Shown here in pieces: positions 49,349-57,280 of a DNA stretch of 64,000 bases. The position numbers and the translations under genes were made by a program. Origin of the DNA: Clostridia bacterium (GTDB lineage Bacteria; Bacillota; Clostridia; Oscillospirales; Acutalibacteraceae); the NCBI GenBank assembly GCA_017435385.1, contig JAFSFB010000022.1, forward strand, positions 1 to 64,000. The letters are read 5' to 3'. The notes under the pieces were generated by a model that was not told the DNA's origin, did no database searches, and saw nothing but the letters and a program-made list of their open reading frames with translations. Every line of letters starts with the position of its first letter. The stretch's first letter is position 1.

Positions 49349-49476
49349 GCTCCCTCGTGAGGGAGCTGTCGAGCGTTGAGCCAGACTGAGGGAGTTAAAT
49401 AATATTATTCGAAAATTCTTTTAACCCCTCCGTCTTTTGCTTCGCAAAATCCACCTCCCCTGCAGGGGAGGCTTTT
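49349..49476. repeat. Structured repeat related to the 205-base family
   Basis: Starts with hairpin GCTCCCTCGTGAGGGAGC, contains CCTCCGTCTTTTGC-TTC-GCAAAATCCACC and ends with CCTCCCCTGCAGGGGAGG then T5. It has the same architecture and conserved core as the complete unit at 36770-36890 but diverged stems, and it lies between two convergent genes, where the T run makes it a plausible terminator. Confidence 0.75.
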
Positions 49477-49498
49477 TGTTTGGATAATATAAGCTGTC

Positions 49499-50257
49499 TT
49501 ATTCTTCGGCATCCGCCTTGCAGACATATCTGTTCTGACCGATGCTGACTTTTCCGTATTCGATTGCCTCGGTCGGGCATTTGCAGATGCATGCCATGCA
49601 ATGCGTGCAGTTGTTGCCCCAGACGGGCTTTCCGTCTTTCAGAGTGATGTTTGAAAGGGGACAGAGCTTTTCGCATTTGCCGCAGGAGATGCATTTTTCG
49701 GTTGCGTAAAATTTCTTTGCGCTTACGCAGAACGGATAAAAAACATCGTTGACGATTCCGCTTTTGAGTCTGCCGACAAGGTTTACCTTGATTTCGGGAA
49801 GAATATCTTCCTTTGAAATCAGCTTTGCCGTTTCTTCGGTTTCAGCTTTTGATTTTGCGATGATTCTCAATGCCTGTTCATCGTTCGGAGAGGTAAACAT
49901 GGCGATATAGTTTTCGGGCATTCTGAAATATGCACAGCCCATATATTCCTTGCCGATTCTTTTGCTCAGCTTTTTCAGATGCTTTTCGGCGTTTCCGATA
50001 TCGTCGCCGCAGGTCATGAGGAAATATATCTTTCCGTTACCCGTCAGCGGTGTTTTTTCGAGATAATCTTTAAGGATTCTCGGGATGCGCCATGCATAGG
50101 TAGGAGCGCAGATAACAAAAGGCTTGTCGGAATGAATCGGGGAAAAGTCCTTTGCTTTTATTCTGCCGAACAGATCATGAGCTTCTTCTCCGATAAGCTT
50201 TGCAGTTCTTTTTGCAATATATGCGCTGTTGCCTGTTCCCGAAAAATACAGGATCAT
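49499..50257 (-). CDS. EFR1-family flavodoxin/ferredoxin
   Basis: A 252-residue cytoplasmic electron carrier. The N-terminal 160 residues are flavodoxin-like, with FMN-binding SGTGNSAYIAK at residue 6, VICAPTYAWRIP near 49 and FLMTCGDDIGNAE near 79. The C-terminus carries two 4Fe-4S motifs, CISCGKCEKLC near 190 and CTHCMACICKC near 217, each CxxCxxC with the last Cys further on. This is the usual EFR1 layout in Clostridia. It probably moves electrons between FMN and ferredoxin clusters; no partner enzyme is adjacent. The ATG at 50257 follows GAGGTGGTAAT. Confidence 0.88.
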   Translation of the reverse strand: MILYFSGTGNSAYIAKRTAKLIGEEAHDLFGRIKAKDFSPIHSDKPFVICAPTYAWRIPRILKDYLEKTPLTGNGKIYFLMTCGDDIGNAEKHLKKLSKRIGKEYMGCAYFRMPENYIAMFTSPNDEQALRIIAKSKAETEETAKLISKEDILPEIKVNLVGRLKSGIVNDVFYPFCVSAKKFYATEKCISCGKCEKLCPLSNITLKDGKPVWGNNCTHCMACICKCPTEAIEYGKVSIGQNRYVCKADAEE

Positions 50258-50320
50258 ATTACCACCTCACAAATATCTTAACATTTTTTATCTCATCAAT
50301 CAATATGTTCTTTTAAATCG

Positions 50321-50349
50321 TTGACATGCTTATTCTTTACTGATATAAT
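50321..50349 (+). promoter_or_regulatory. Promoter of the GH29 gene
   Basis: Both boxes match consensus: TTGACA (50321-50326), 17-base spacer, TATAAT (50344-50349). It is the strongest-looking promoter in the window. Confidence 0.85.
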
Positions 50350-50378
50350 TTTTAAAAATCAAAAACGGAGGAACTGTC

Positions 50379-51677
50379 ATGTACGAAAATAATTGGGAAT
50401 CCCTCAATTCCCGTCCTGTTCCCGAATGGTTTGCGGATGCAAAGTTCGGCATTTTTATCCATTGGGGTCTTTACAGCGTTCCCGCCTATGCACCCAAGGG
50501 CAAGTACGCCGAGTGGTACGGCTATCATTGCGACGAAATAGTCGAAAGAAGCGAAAACGACAGAGATTATTATTACTATCATCAGAAGATGTATCCCGGC
50601 AAAAAATATAACGATTTTGTTGAGGGTTTTACCGCAGAGCTTTTTGATGCCGATAAGTGGGCTGACCTCTTTCAGAAGAGCGGCGCAAAATATATAAATA
50701 TCGTTTCCAAGCATCATGACGGCTTCTGCCTTTATAAAACAGATTACGCATGGAACTGGAACTCGGTCGATGTCGGACCTCACAGAGATTTCCTCATGGA
50801 GCTCAAGGATGCCCTTGCAAAGACCGATGTCCGTTTCGGCGTTTACCATTCGGTCTATGAATGGTTCCATCCCGTTTATCTGAGAAATCCCGAGGAATAT
50901 GCGCTGACCCATCTGATTCCCATGCTCAAGGAGCTTGTTGAAAAGTATCAGCCTGCAACCCTTTTTACCGACGGCGAATGGGAGCATACCTCCGATGTCT
51001 GGCATTCAACGGAATTCCTGCAGTGGCTCTATAATGAATCGAGCGTCAAGGATTTCATCGTTCCCAATGACCGCTGGGGCAAGGAAACCAGAGGCTGTGT
51101 CGGCGGTAACTTCACCTCGGAATACGGCTATATCGAAGAAGGCAAAAAGATCGAGGATGTTGAGCTTGACAGACCCTTTGAGGAGTGCAGAGGCATCGGC
51201 AGATCCTTCGGCTTCAATAAGAACGAGGATGTTGCGGATTATCTGAGCGCAAAGGAGCTCATTGAAATGCTCTGCGACCTTGTTTCAAAGGGAGGAAATT
51301 TCCTGCTGAACATCGGTCCTGCCGCCGACGGAACGATTCCCGTCATCATGGAAGAAAGACTTCTCCAGATGGGTGATTGGCTTCGTGTCAACGGCGAGGC
51401 TATCTACGGCACGAGAGTTTACTCGAAGAAGCTCCAGAACGGTGTGTATTACACCAAAAAGGGAGAGGATGTTTATGCGATAATCAACCGCTTCCCGTTC
51501 GGCACTCAGCTTCTTGAGCTCGTTGACTATGACGAGAAGCTCAAGGCAGCTCTTCTCGGCTCCGACGCTGAAATCGAAATCAGAAACAACGGCGGCAAGG
51601 CAGAGCTTGTATTCCCTGCGATCAACCCCGAAAGCATTGACAGTGACTATCTTTATGCTTTTAAGCTTACTAAATAA
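50379..51677 (+). CDS. GH29 alpha-L-fucosidase
   Basis: A 432-residue cytoplasmic enzyme; ATG 50379 follows GGAGGAACTGTC. GH29 landmarks: WFADAKFGIFIHWGLYSVPA near residue 13, AKYINIVSKHHDGFCLYKT near 105 (His pair of the fucose pocket), VDVGPHRDFLMEL near 130, and the nucleophile Asp in ATLFTDGEWEH near 193. GGNFLLNIGPAADGTIP near 307 is the conserved late motif. The C-terminal beta-sandwich is short. It should release fucose from host- or plant-derived glycans after import. A terminator-like hairpin follows, embedded in the ribosome binding site of the next gene. Confidence 0.93.
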   Translation: MYENNWESLNSRPVPEWFADAKFGIFIHWGLYSVPAYAPKGKYAEWYGYHCDEIVERSENDRDYYYYHQKMYPGKKYNDFVEGFTAELFDADKWADLFQKSGAKYINIVSKHHDGFCLYKTDYAWNWNSVDVGPHRDFLMELKDALAKTDVRFGVYHSVYEWFHPVYLRNPEEYALTHLIPMLKELVEKYQPATLFTDGEWEHTSDVWHSTEFLQWLYNESSVKDFIVPNDRWGKETRGCVGGNFTSEYGYIEEGKKIEDVELDRPFEECRGIGRSFGFNKNEDVADYLSAKELIEMLCDLVSKGGNFLLNIGPAADGTIPVIMEERLLQMGDWLRVNGEAIYGTRVYSKKLQNGVYYTKKGEDVYAIINRFPFGTQLLELVDYDEKLKAALLGSDAEIEIRNNGGKAELVFPAINPESIDSDYLYAFKLTK

Positions 51678-51713
51678 TTTAATCAAATTGTAATTTTTCC
51701 GAAACCGAAATGA

Positions 51714-51756
51714 GCCTTTCTGCATTTATCATATGAGATATGCAGGGAGGCTTTTT
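51714..51756 (+). promoter_or_regulatory. Terminator-like hairpin covering the next ribosome binding site
   Basis: GCCTTTCTGCAT (51714-51725) pairs with ATGCAGGGAGGC (51740-51751): 12 pairs including two G-T, loop 14 bases, then TTTTT (51752-51756) and ATG 51758. The 3' arm contains the ribosome binding site AGGGAGG of the C39-like gene, so folding would both stop transcription and hide that site. Confidence 0.7.
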
Positions 51757-51757
51757 C

Positions 51758-52549
51758 ATGTTTAAAAATAAAAAACGCAGGATAATAATATCGGTTGTTC
51801 TCGTATTTACGGTTGCTGTCGGAATACTGTTCGGCATGAAATTAAGGGACAGAATCAGAAACGAGGCTCTTTCGGATGTTTCCGCAAAAACAATTATGAC
51901 CGTCGAAGCTTTTGCAAGGCAGAATTCTCTCGACCTCGAGGATTATCCCGTCGAGCTTCTTGAACTGCTTTCGAGGAATCCCGAAACGAAGGATTTCGTT
52001 CTTTCATATCCGCTTGAAAAGGATAGGGAGAATGAGATCGACTTGTCGGAATTTGAAGCTTCGGAAACCGTTCCGCTTTTTCTTCAATGGGACAAGCGGT
52101 GGGGCTATGAGGAATACGGAAGCTCCGTTGCAGGGCTGACTGCATGCGGCCCCGTCTGCCTTTCCATGTGTGCATATTATTTGACGGGCAACGAGGATAT
52201 GTCGCCCGACAATATCATTGAATTTGCAAAGGATAATGGCTACTGTACGAACGGCAGCGGCTCGCTCTGGACTCTCATCAGCGAGGGCGGAGAAGAGCTC
52301 GGGCTTGATGTTGAGGAGCTTCCGCTTGTAAAAAAGAAGATCGTTGACAATCTCGAAAACGGCAATCCCGTTATCTGCGTCATGGGCGAGGGACACTTCA
52401 CGACAACAGGGCATTTCATCGTTCTCACGGGAATTGAAAACGGCGAATTTACGGTAAACGATCCGAACAGCATAGCCAATTCCGAAAAAACATGGAGCTA
52501 TGAAGAGATCTGCGACGAAATCAAAAATCTCTGGGCGATCAGCTTGTAG
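51758..52549 (+). CDS. C39-like cysteine peptidase domain protein, membrane-anchored
   Basis: A 263-residue protein; ATG 51758 follows AGGGAGG. Residues 8-27 are a hydrophobic signal-anchor (IIISVVLVFTVAVGILFGM) after a basic start, with no lipobox. Residues about 105-260 match the C39_2 papain-like fold: PLFLQWDKRWGYEEYGSSVA, then the catalytic Cys in LTACGPVCLSM near 128, the His in TTGHFIVLTGIENGEF near 221, and the Asp in TVNDPNS. These proteins are usually extracytoplasmic; the substrate is unknown. The hairpin at its own start makes expression dependent on read-through from the GH29 gene or on refolding of the RNA. Confidence 0.8.
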   Translation: MFKNKKRRIIISVVLVFTVAVGILFGMKLRDRIRNEALSDVSAKTIMTVEAFARQNSLDLEDYPVELLELLSRNPETKDFVLSYPLEKDRENEIDLSEFEASETVPLFLQWDKRWGYEEYGSSVAGLTACGPVCLSMCAYYLTGNEDMSPDNIIEFAKDNGYCTNGSGSLWTLISEGGEELGLDVEELPLVKKKIVDNLENGNPVICVMGEGHFTTTGHFIVLTGIENGEFTVNDPNSIANSEKTWSYEEICDEIKNLWAISL

Positions 52550-52551
52550 AA

Positions 52552-52571
52552 GCGATTCACGAATCGCCCGC
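52552..52571. repeat. Short palindromic intergenic element (GCGATTC type)
   Basis: GCGATTC-AC-GAATCGC followed by CCGC, starting 3 bases after the C39-like stop. The same 20 bases occur at 60730-60749. Confidence 0.6.
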
Positions 52572-52597
52572 AACCGGCATTAAATAATTATTTGGGT

Positions 52598-52627
52598 AAG
52601 GGGCGGAATTCCGCCCTTTATTTTTTT
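52598..52627 (+). terminator. Rho-independent terminator
   Basis: AAGGGGCGG / CCGCCCTTT around AATT, then ATTTTTTT, after the C39-like gene. Confidence 0.75.
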
Positions 52628-52704
52628 GTTTCGATATGTTATTATAATTGCACAAAAAATAACATATAATAACTCAGCTTGCAAAATAAATCGGAGGTAT
52701 AAAA

Positions 52705-53364
52705 ATGTTCAAAACTCTTGATATACTCAGCATGGAGCATTCCCTTGCAGGCTCATGGCTTGCAGGCTTTGAATATCCGTGGGAGGCTCTCAGAAGCATT
52801 AAAAGCCGAATTCTTCAGCTTTGCAAGGAGCTTGATAAATCTGAATATAACGAGCTTTCCGAGAATGTTTTCATTCATAAGACCGCCGTTGTCGCTCCGA
52901 CGGCTTATATCGGCTCGCCCTGCATTATCGGTGCAGGAACCGAAGTGCGACATTGTGCGTTTATCCGTGAAGCTGCTCTCATCGGCGAAAACTGCGTTGT
53001 CGGAAACTCTGTTGAAATCAAGAATGCGATCCTTTTTGACTGCGTTCAGGTTCCGCATTTCAACTATGTCGGCGACAGCATTCTCGGCTATAAATCACAT
53101 ATGGGAGCAGGCTCGGTGACATCGAATGTCAAGTCCGATCAATCGCTGATAGTTGTCAAAGACGGCGACGAAAAGTTTGATACCGAGCTGAAAAAATTCG
53201 GTGCGATTCTCGGCGACAATGTCGAGGTCGGCTGCAATACGGTTCTGAATCCGGGAACGGTTGTCGGAAACGGAACGAATATTTATCCTCTTTCATGCGT
53301 CAGAGGAACCGTTCCTGCAAATTCAATCTATAAAACGGGCGGAGTCATCGTTGACAAGGTCTGA
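52705..53364 (+). CDS. Left-handed beta-helix (hexapeptide) acyltransferase-like protein
   Basis: A 219-residue protein; ATG 52705 follows CGGAGGTATAAAA. From residue 55 it shows hexapeptide turns of the type [LIV]-G-x-x-x-x (VFIHKTAVVAPTAYIGSPCI, then IGENCVVGNSVEIKNAI, VGDSILGYKSHMGAG, VEVGCNTVLNPGTVVGNGTN). YVGDSILG and GCNTVLNPGT match the C-terminal half of GlmU-type enzymes, but there is no nucleotidyltransferase domain. It is 15 bases upstream of glmM, so a role in amino-sugar nucleotide synthesis is likely; it could be an acyltransferase or a nucleotidyltransferase partner. Confidence 0.8.
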   Translation: MFKTLDILSMEHSLAGSWLAGFEYPWEALRSIKSRILQLCKELDKSEYNELSENVFIHKTAVVAPTAYIGSPCIIGAGTEVRHCAFIREAALIGENCVVGNSVEIKNAILFDCVQVPHFNYVGDSILGYKSHMGAGSVTSNVKSDQSLIVVKDGDEKFDTELKKFGAILGDNVEVGCNTVLNPGTVVGNGTNIYPLSCVRGTVPANSIYKTGGVIVDKV

Positions 53365-53379
53365 TAAGGAGAGTGTTGT

Positions 53380-54771
53380 TTGGGCAGATATTTCGGTACA
53401 GACGGCTTCAGAGGAGAAGCGAATGTCGGTCTGACCGCAGAGCATGCGTTCAAGGTCGGCAGATTTCTGGGCTGGTACTTTGCAGAAGTGAAAAGGCGGT
53501 CGGGCATTAACGAAAGACCGAGGATCGTTATCGGCAAGGATACGAGAAGATCAAGCTATATGTTTGAATATTCGCTGGTTGCGGGGCTGACGGCTTCGGG
53601 TGCCGACGCATATCTGCTCCATGTGACGACAACTCCGTCGGTCGCTTATGTGACAAGGGTTGACGGCTTTGACTGCGGAATCATGATTTCCGCAAGCCAT
53701 AATCCGTTTTACGATAACGGTATCAAGCTCATCAGCCGAAGCGGAGAAAAGTCCGATGACAGCATGACGGATATGATCGAGGATTATATCGACGGCAGGC
53801 TTGAAATTTTCGGTAAAATTATAAAAGAGCTTCCGTTTGCTCAGAAGGATAATATCGGCAAGACCGTTGACTATATTTCCGGCAGAAACCGATATATCGG
53901 CTATCTGATCTCTCTCGGAATATATTCTTTCAGGGGGTTCAGGGTCGGGCTTGACTGCTCGAACGGCAGCGCATGGAGCATCGCCAAGGCTGTTTTTGAT
54001 GCCCTCGGAGCGAAAACCTTTGTCATTAACGCCGAGCCCGACGGACTGAATATCAACGAAAACTGCGGCTCGACTCATATTGAAGCTTTAAGGGAGTTTG
54101 TTGTTTCAAAGGGACTCGATATCGGCTTTGCCTTTGACGGCGATGCTGACCGATGTCTGTGCGTCGATGAAAAGGGGAACATCCTCACGGGTGACCACAT
54201 TCTCTATATCTGTGGAAAATATCTGAAAGACAAAGGTCAGCTTTCAAACAACACCGTTGTGACGACCGTCATGTCAAATCTCGGGCTTTATAAAGCGTTT
54301 GACAGAATCGGAATCGACTATGCGAAAACGGCGGTCGGCGACAGGTTCGTTTATGAATATATGCAGAAAAACTCGAACCGTCTGGGCGGCGAGGAATCGG
54401 GGCATATCATCTTTTCAAAATATGCAACAACGGGTGACGGAATCCTCACGAGCCTGAAGCTCATGGAGGTCATGCTGTCCTCAAAGAAACCGATGAGCGT
54501 TCTTGCCTCTGAGCTTGAGATCTATCCGCAGGTGCTTGTCAATGTCAAAGTAAAGGATAAACCGTCTGCAAGGGCAGATGAGGATGTTTGCAAGGCGATC
54601 GAAGAAGCTGAAAAGAAGCTCGGCAATAACGGCAGAATTCTTGTCCGTGAGTCGGGAACGGAGCCCGTTATCCGTGTCATGGCTGAAGCACAAACGCATG
54701 AGGTATGCAAGGAATGCGTCGATTCGGTCGTCAATGTGCTGAAAGATAAAGGACACATTCTTGTGCAGTGA
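53380..54771 (+). CDS. glmM: Phosphoglucosamine mutase
   Basis: A 463-residue alpha-D-phosphohexomutase starting at TTG 53380, preceded by AAGGAGAG; the resulting MGRYFGTDGFRGEAN is the classic GlmM start. The phosphoserine loop is MISASHNPFYDNGIKL near residue 105, the Mg2+ loop FAFDGDADRC near 250, the sugar-binding loop GGEESGHI near 337 and the phosphate loop LVRESGTEPVIRVM near 427. It interconverts glucosamine-6- and glucosamine-1-phosphate for UDP-GlcNAc and peptidoglycan. It forms an operon with the hexapeptide protein. Not checked: phosphoglucomutase/phosphomannomutase alternatives, though the loops favour GlmM. Confidence 0.92.
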   Translation: MGRYFGTDGFRGEANVGLTAEHAFKVGRFLGWYFAEVKRRSGINERPRIVIGKDTRRSSYMFEYSLVAGLTASGADAYLLHVTTTPSVAYVTRVDGFDCGIMISASHNPFYDNGIKLISRSGEKSDDSMTDMIEDYIDGRLEIFGKIIKELPFAQKDNIGKTVDYISGRNRYIGYLISLGIYSFRGFRVGLDCSNGSAWSIAKAVFDALGAKTFVINAEPDGLNINENCGSTHIEALREFVVSKGLDIGFAFDGDADRCLCVDEKGNILTGDHILYICGKYLKDKGQLSNNTVVTTVMSNLGLYKAFDRIGIDYAKTAVGDRFVYEYMQKNSNRLGGEESGHIIFSKYATTGDGILTSLKLMEVMLSSKKPMSVLASELEIYPQVLVNVKVKDKPSARADEDVCKAIEEAEKKLGNNGRILVRESGTEPVIRVMAEAQTHEVCKECVDSVVNVLKDKGHILVQ

Positions 54772-54836
54772 TTTCTGTTTTTACGGCGGCTTGTGGGCAA
54801 ACCGCCCTACATGGTTGATATATCCAAAGCGTTCGT

Positions 54837-54868
54837 AAGGGGCAGACTTGTTCTGTCCCTTATTTTTA
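54837..54868 (+). terminator. Terminator of the glmM operon
   Basis: AAGGGGCAGA / TCTGTCCCTT with loop CTTGT, followed by ATTTTTAT. Confidence 0.75.
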
Positions 54869-54871
54869 TAC

Positions 54872-54900
54872 TTGAAATAATATCTGCTTTATAGTATACT
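54872..54900 (+). promoter_or_regulatory. Promoter upstream of the exonuclease gene
   Basis: TTGAAA (54872-54877), 17-base spacer, TATACT (54895-54900). The repeat tract separates it from the start codon at 55145, giving a leader of nearly 240 bases. Confidence 0.65.
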
Positions 54901-54910
54901 TTCTATAGCA

Positions 54911-55134
54911 TTAAATCCGTCATGGGCGAAGCTTGCCCCGAACTCTTCGCTCTTCACTATCAGCTGTTCATTGAAAAACGGGCAAGGGCGAAGCCCTTCC
55001 GAAACTATTCACTATTCATCATTCACTATTCACTCTTCGCTATTCACTCTTCGCTATTCACTAAAATCGGGTGCGGGCAGAGCCCGCCCACAACTTTTCA
55101 CTATTCACTATTCACTCTTCACTAAATTTATAAG
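54911..55134 (-). repeat. GTGAATA-heptad / hairpin repeat, copy 2 (inverted)
   Basis: Read on the minus strand: AGTGAATAGTGAATAGTGAA tracts, hairpin GGGCGGGCTCTGCCCGC with ACCCGAT, a second GTGAATAGCGAAGA tract, hairpin AAGGGCTTCGCCCTT, a third tract, and hairpin GGGCAAGCTTCGCCC. Same module order as copies 1 and 3, with an extra hairpin module. Confidence 0.8.
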
Positions 55135-55144
55135 GAATGTTTTG

Positions 55145-56014
55145 ATGCAATTTGTAGTCATGGACCTTGAATGGAATAACGCTTATTCCAAAAAGGCAAA
55201 CGGTTATATAAACGAGATCATTGAAATCGGCGCAGTCAAGCTTGATTCCGACCTTGAGAATGTTGACACTTTTTCGTGCATTATCCGTTCGCAGATCGGC
55301 AAAAAGCTCAGAGGCAGCGTCAAAAGGCTGACTCATCTGACGAATGACGATATCAGCTCGGGTGTTCCGTTCACTAAAGCGTTTTCGGTTTTCAGAAAGT
55401 GGATCGGAAACGAGGAAACGGTCATCTTCACATGGGGCGACGGCGATATCCGCGTTCTTCTTGAAAATTTCAAATATCTCAACGGCATAAAGGTTATCCC
55501 GTTTCTTGATAAATACTGCGATCTGCAGCGTGTTTTTCAGAGGCTTTTCAACTGTTCAAAGGGTCAGCAGACAGGGCTTCTTACCGCCGCTCAGATGCTT
55601 GAGATCGACCCCGAGATGTATATTCATCACCGTGCGCTCGGTGACAGCATGCTCACGGCTGACATCCTTAAAAAGATCATGCCCGAGGGAGAGCTTTTCC
55701 CCGAGGTTGTTGACTGCGGAGAGGAATTCTATTCAAAGCTTCTTTATAAAGCGAAGGTTATCAGAAACATTGATAATCCGCTTGTTGATAAAAAACGCCT
55801 TTGCCATGTCTGCGAAACCTGCGGCACGGCATGCGATCAGCTCACTGCGTGGAAATTCCACTGTCAGTTTTTCAGAGCGAATTTTCATTGCCCCGAGTGC
55901 GGTCTTGATTATTCCGTCGGCGTGAGATTCAAGAAGCTTTTCGATCAGGTTGAATTCAGAAAAATTGTTTCCGTCATTGAACCGAATGTTTCGGCAGAGG
56001 AGGAATCCGAATGA
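55145..56014 (+). CDS. DEDDh exonuclease-domain protein with zinc-ribbon-like C-terminus
   Basis: A 289-residue protein. ATG 55145 follows AAGGAATGTTTTG; the longer frame from 54971 is repeat DNA. The exonuclease fold shows VVMDLEWN at the start (Asp-Glu pair), EIIEIGAVKLDSDL near 26, an Asp in TWGDGDIRVLLENF near 100, and HHRALGDSMLTADIL near 160 (His and last Asp). The C-terminal 60 residues carry CHVCETCGTAC, a His-Cys pair and CPECGLDY, a likely zinc-binding unit. DEDDh enzymes remove nucleotides from 3' ends of DNA or RNA. It overlaps the next gene by 4 bases (ATGA). Confidence 0.85.
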   Translation: MQFVVMDLEWNNAYSKKANGYINEIIEIGAVKLDSDLENVDTFSCIIRSQIGKKLRGSVKRLTHLTNDDISSGVPFTKAFSVFRKWIGNEETVIFTWGDGDIRVLLENFKYLNGIKVIPFLDKYCDLQRVFQRLFNCSKGQQTGLLTAAQMLEIDPEMYIHHRALGDSMLTADILKKIMPEGELFPEVVDCGEEFYSKLLYKAKVIRNIDNPLVDKKRLCHVCETCGTACDQLTAWKFHCQFFRANFHCPECGLDYSVGVRFKKLFDQVEFRKIVSVIEPNVSAEEESE

Positions 56015-57027
56015 AAATTCTTGTAACGGGCGGTGCAGGCTTCATCGGCTGCAATTTCGTCTATTATATGCTTGAAAAATATCCCGAATATGATATCGTC
56101 TGCCTCGATGCGCTTACATATGCAGGCAATCTTAAAAGCCTTGATGAGGCGATGAAGAATCCTAAGTTCGCCTTTGTCAAGGGCAGCATTTCCGACAGGG
56201 ATTTTGTTGACAGCCTTTTTGAAAAGGAAGGCTTTGATATCGTTGTCAACTTTGCCGCTGAGAGCCATGTTGACCGTTCGATAGAGAATCCGTTCATTTT
56301 TCTTGAAACGAATATCATGGGCACGGCATGTCTGCTTGATGCTTCGAAAAAATACGGCGTAAAGAGATTTCATCAGGTTTCGACCGACGAGGTCTACGGC
56401 GATCTTCCTCTTGACCGCCCCGACCTTTTCTTCACCGAGGAAACTCCGATCCATACATCGAGCCCTTATTCTTCGTCGAAAGCGAGTGCAGATCTTCTTG
56501 CTCTTGCGTTCAACCGCACCTACGGTCTGCCCGTAACGGTTTCGAGATGCTCGAATAACTACGGACCGTATCAGTTCCCCGAAAAGCTGATTCCGCTCAT
56601 GATCGTCAGAGCGCAGGAGGATCAGAGCCTCCCCGTTTACGGCGAGGGACTCAATGTGCGTGACTGGCTTTATGTCGAGGATCATTGCAAAGCGATCGAT
56701 TTGATTATTCATAACGGCAGAGTCGGCGAGGTCTATAATGTAGGCGGTCATAACGAAAAGCAGAATATCGAGGTCGTCAGAACTCTTCTCAAGGCTCTCG
56801 GCAAGCCCGAATCGCTCATAACTTATGTCAAGGACAGAGCAGGTCACGACCTTCGTTATGCTATTGATCCGACGAAGATCTCAAACGAGCTCGGCTGGCT
56901 TCCCGAAACGAAATTCGAGGACGGCATGGCAAAAACCATTAAGTGGTATCTTGACAACAAGGCTTGGACAGATGATATCAAGAGCGGCGAATATGCCGAA
57001 TACAGCCGCAGAGTTTACGGAGATTAA
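56011..57027 (+). CDS. rfbB: dTDP-glucose 4,6-dehydratase
   Basis: A 338-residue short-chain dehydratase. NAD-binding TGGAGFIGCNFVYYML at residue 6, FAAESHVDRSIENPFIF near 84, the catalytic STDEVYGDL near 125, and SSPYSSSKASADLL near 149 with the Tyr-x-x-x-Lys pair. YVEDHCKAIDL and GHDLRYAIDPTKI complete the RfbB pattern. It converts dTDP-glucose to the 4-keto-6-deoxy sugar used for rhamnose and other surface sugars. No other rml genes are adjacent; it is instead translationally coupled to the exonuclease gene. GAGGAGGAATCCGA precedes ATG 56011. Confidence 0.92.
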   Translation: MKILVTGGAGFIGCNFVYYMLEKYPEYDIVCLDALTYAGNLKSLDEAMKNPKFAFVKGSISDRDFVDSLFEKEGFDIVVNFAAESHVDRSIENPFIFLETNIMGTACLLDASKKYGVKRFHQVSTDEVYGDLPLDRPDLFFTEETPIHTSSPYSSSKASADLLALAFNRTYGLPVTVSRCSNNYGPYQFPEKLIPLMIVRAQEDQSLPVYGEGLNVRDWLYVEDHCKAIDLIIHNGRVGEVYNVGGHNEKQNIEVVRTLLKALGKPESLITYVKDRAGHDLRYAIDPTKISNELGWLPETKFEDGMAKTIKWYLDNKAWTDDIKSGEYAEYSRRVYGD

Positions 57028-57033
57028 AAAAAT

Positions 57034-57070
57034 AACGGTGCAGTATCGGAATGATACTGTACCGTTTTTT
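57034..57070 (+). terminator. Rho-independent terminator
   Basis: AACGGTGCAGTATC / GATACTGTACCGTT with loop GGAAT (one G-T pair), then T6, after rfbB. Confidence 0.9.
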
Positions 57071-57216
57071 AATGAATAGTGAAGAATGAATAGTGAATAG
57101 TTGTGGGCGGGCTCTGCCCGCACCCGAGTTTTAATGAATAGTGAAGAATGAATAGTGAATAGTTGAGGATAGGCTTCGCCTATGACCGATTTTAGTGAAT
57201 AGTGAATAATGAATGG
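57071..57216 (+). repeat. GTGAATA-heptad / hairpin repeat, copy 3
   Basis: TGAATAGTGAAGAATGAATA tract, hairpin GGGCGGGC-TCT-GCCCGC with ACCCGAG, second tract, hairpin ATAGGC-TTCGC-CTAT with GACCGAT, and a third short tract. Same order as copy 1. With copy 2 in the opposite orientation it brackets the exonuclease/rfbB pair. Confidence 0.8.
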
Positions 57217-57218
57217 TC

Positions 57219-57270
57219 AGCCTCCCTTTGAAGGAAGGTGGATTTTGCGAAGCAAAAGATGGAGGGCTGA
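57219..57270 (-). repeat. Partial copy of the 205-base-family repeat
   Basis: AGCCTCCCTTTGAAGGAAGG, then TGGATTTTGC-GAA-GCAAAAGATGGAGGGCTG. This is the reverse complement of the right half of the complete unit at 36770-36890, with a few changes. It lies downstream of the trmO stop. Confidence 0.7.
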
Positions 57271-57280
57271 AAAGCGTACA

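Larger units (their letters stand above)
54772..55144. other. 373-base gene-free region with terminator, promoter and repeats
   Basis: Contents in order: a GGCGG / CCGCC inverted repeat with GTGGGC (54784-54809), a terminator hairpin (54837-54868), a promoter (54872-54900) and a long GTGAATA-type repeat tract in reverse orientation (about 54911-55134), then the ribosome binding site AAGGAATG of the exonuclease gene. No gene is supported; the frame from 54971 into the exonuclease is a translation of the repeats. Confidence 0.75.

Noticed and set aside
54971..55144. 58-codon N-terminal extension of the exonuclease
   Set aside because: It translates the GTGAATA repeat tract into Tyr/Ser/Phe repeats (IHYSLFT); the real start is ATG 55145 behind AAGGAATG.
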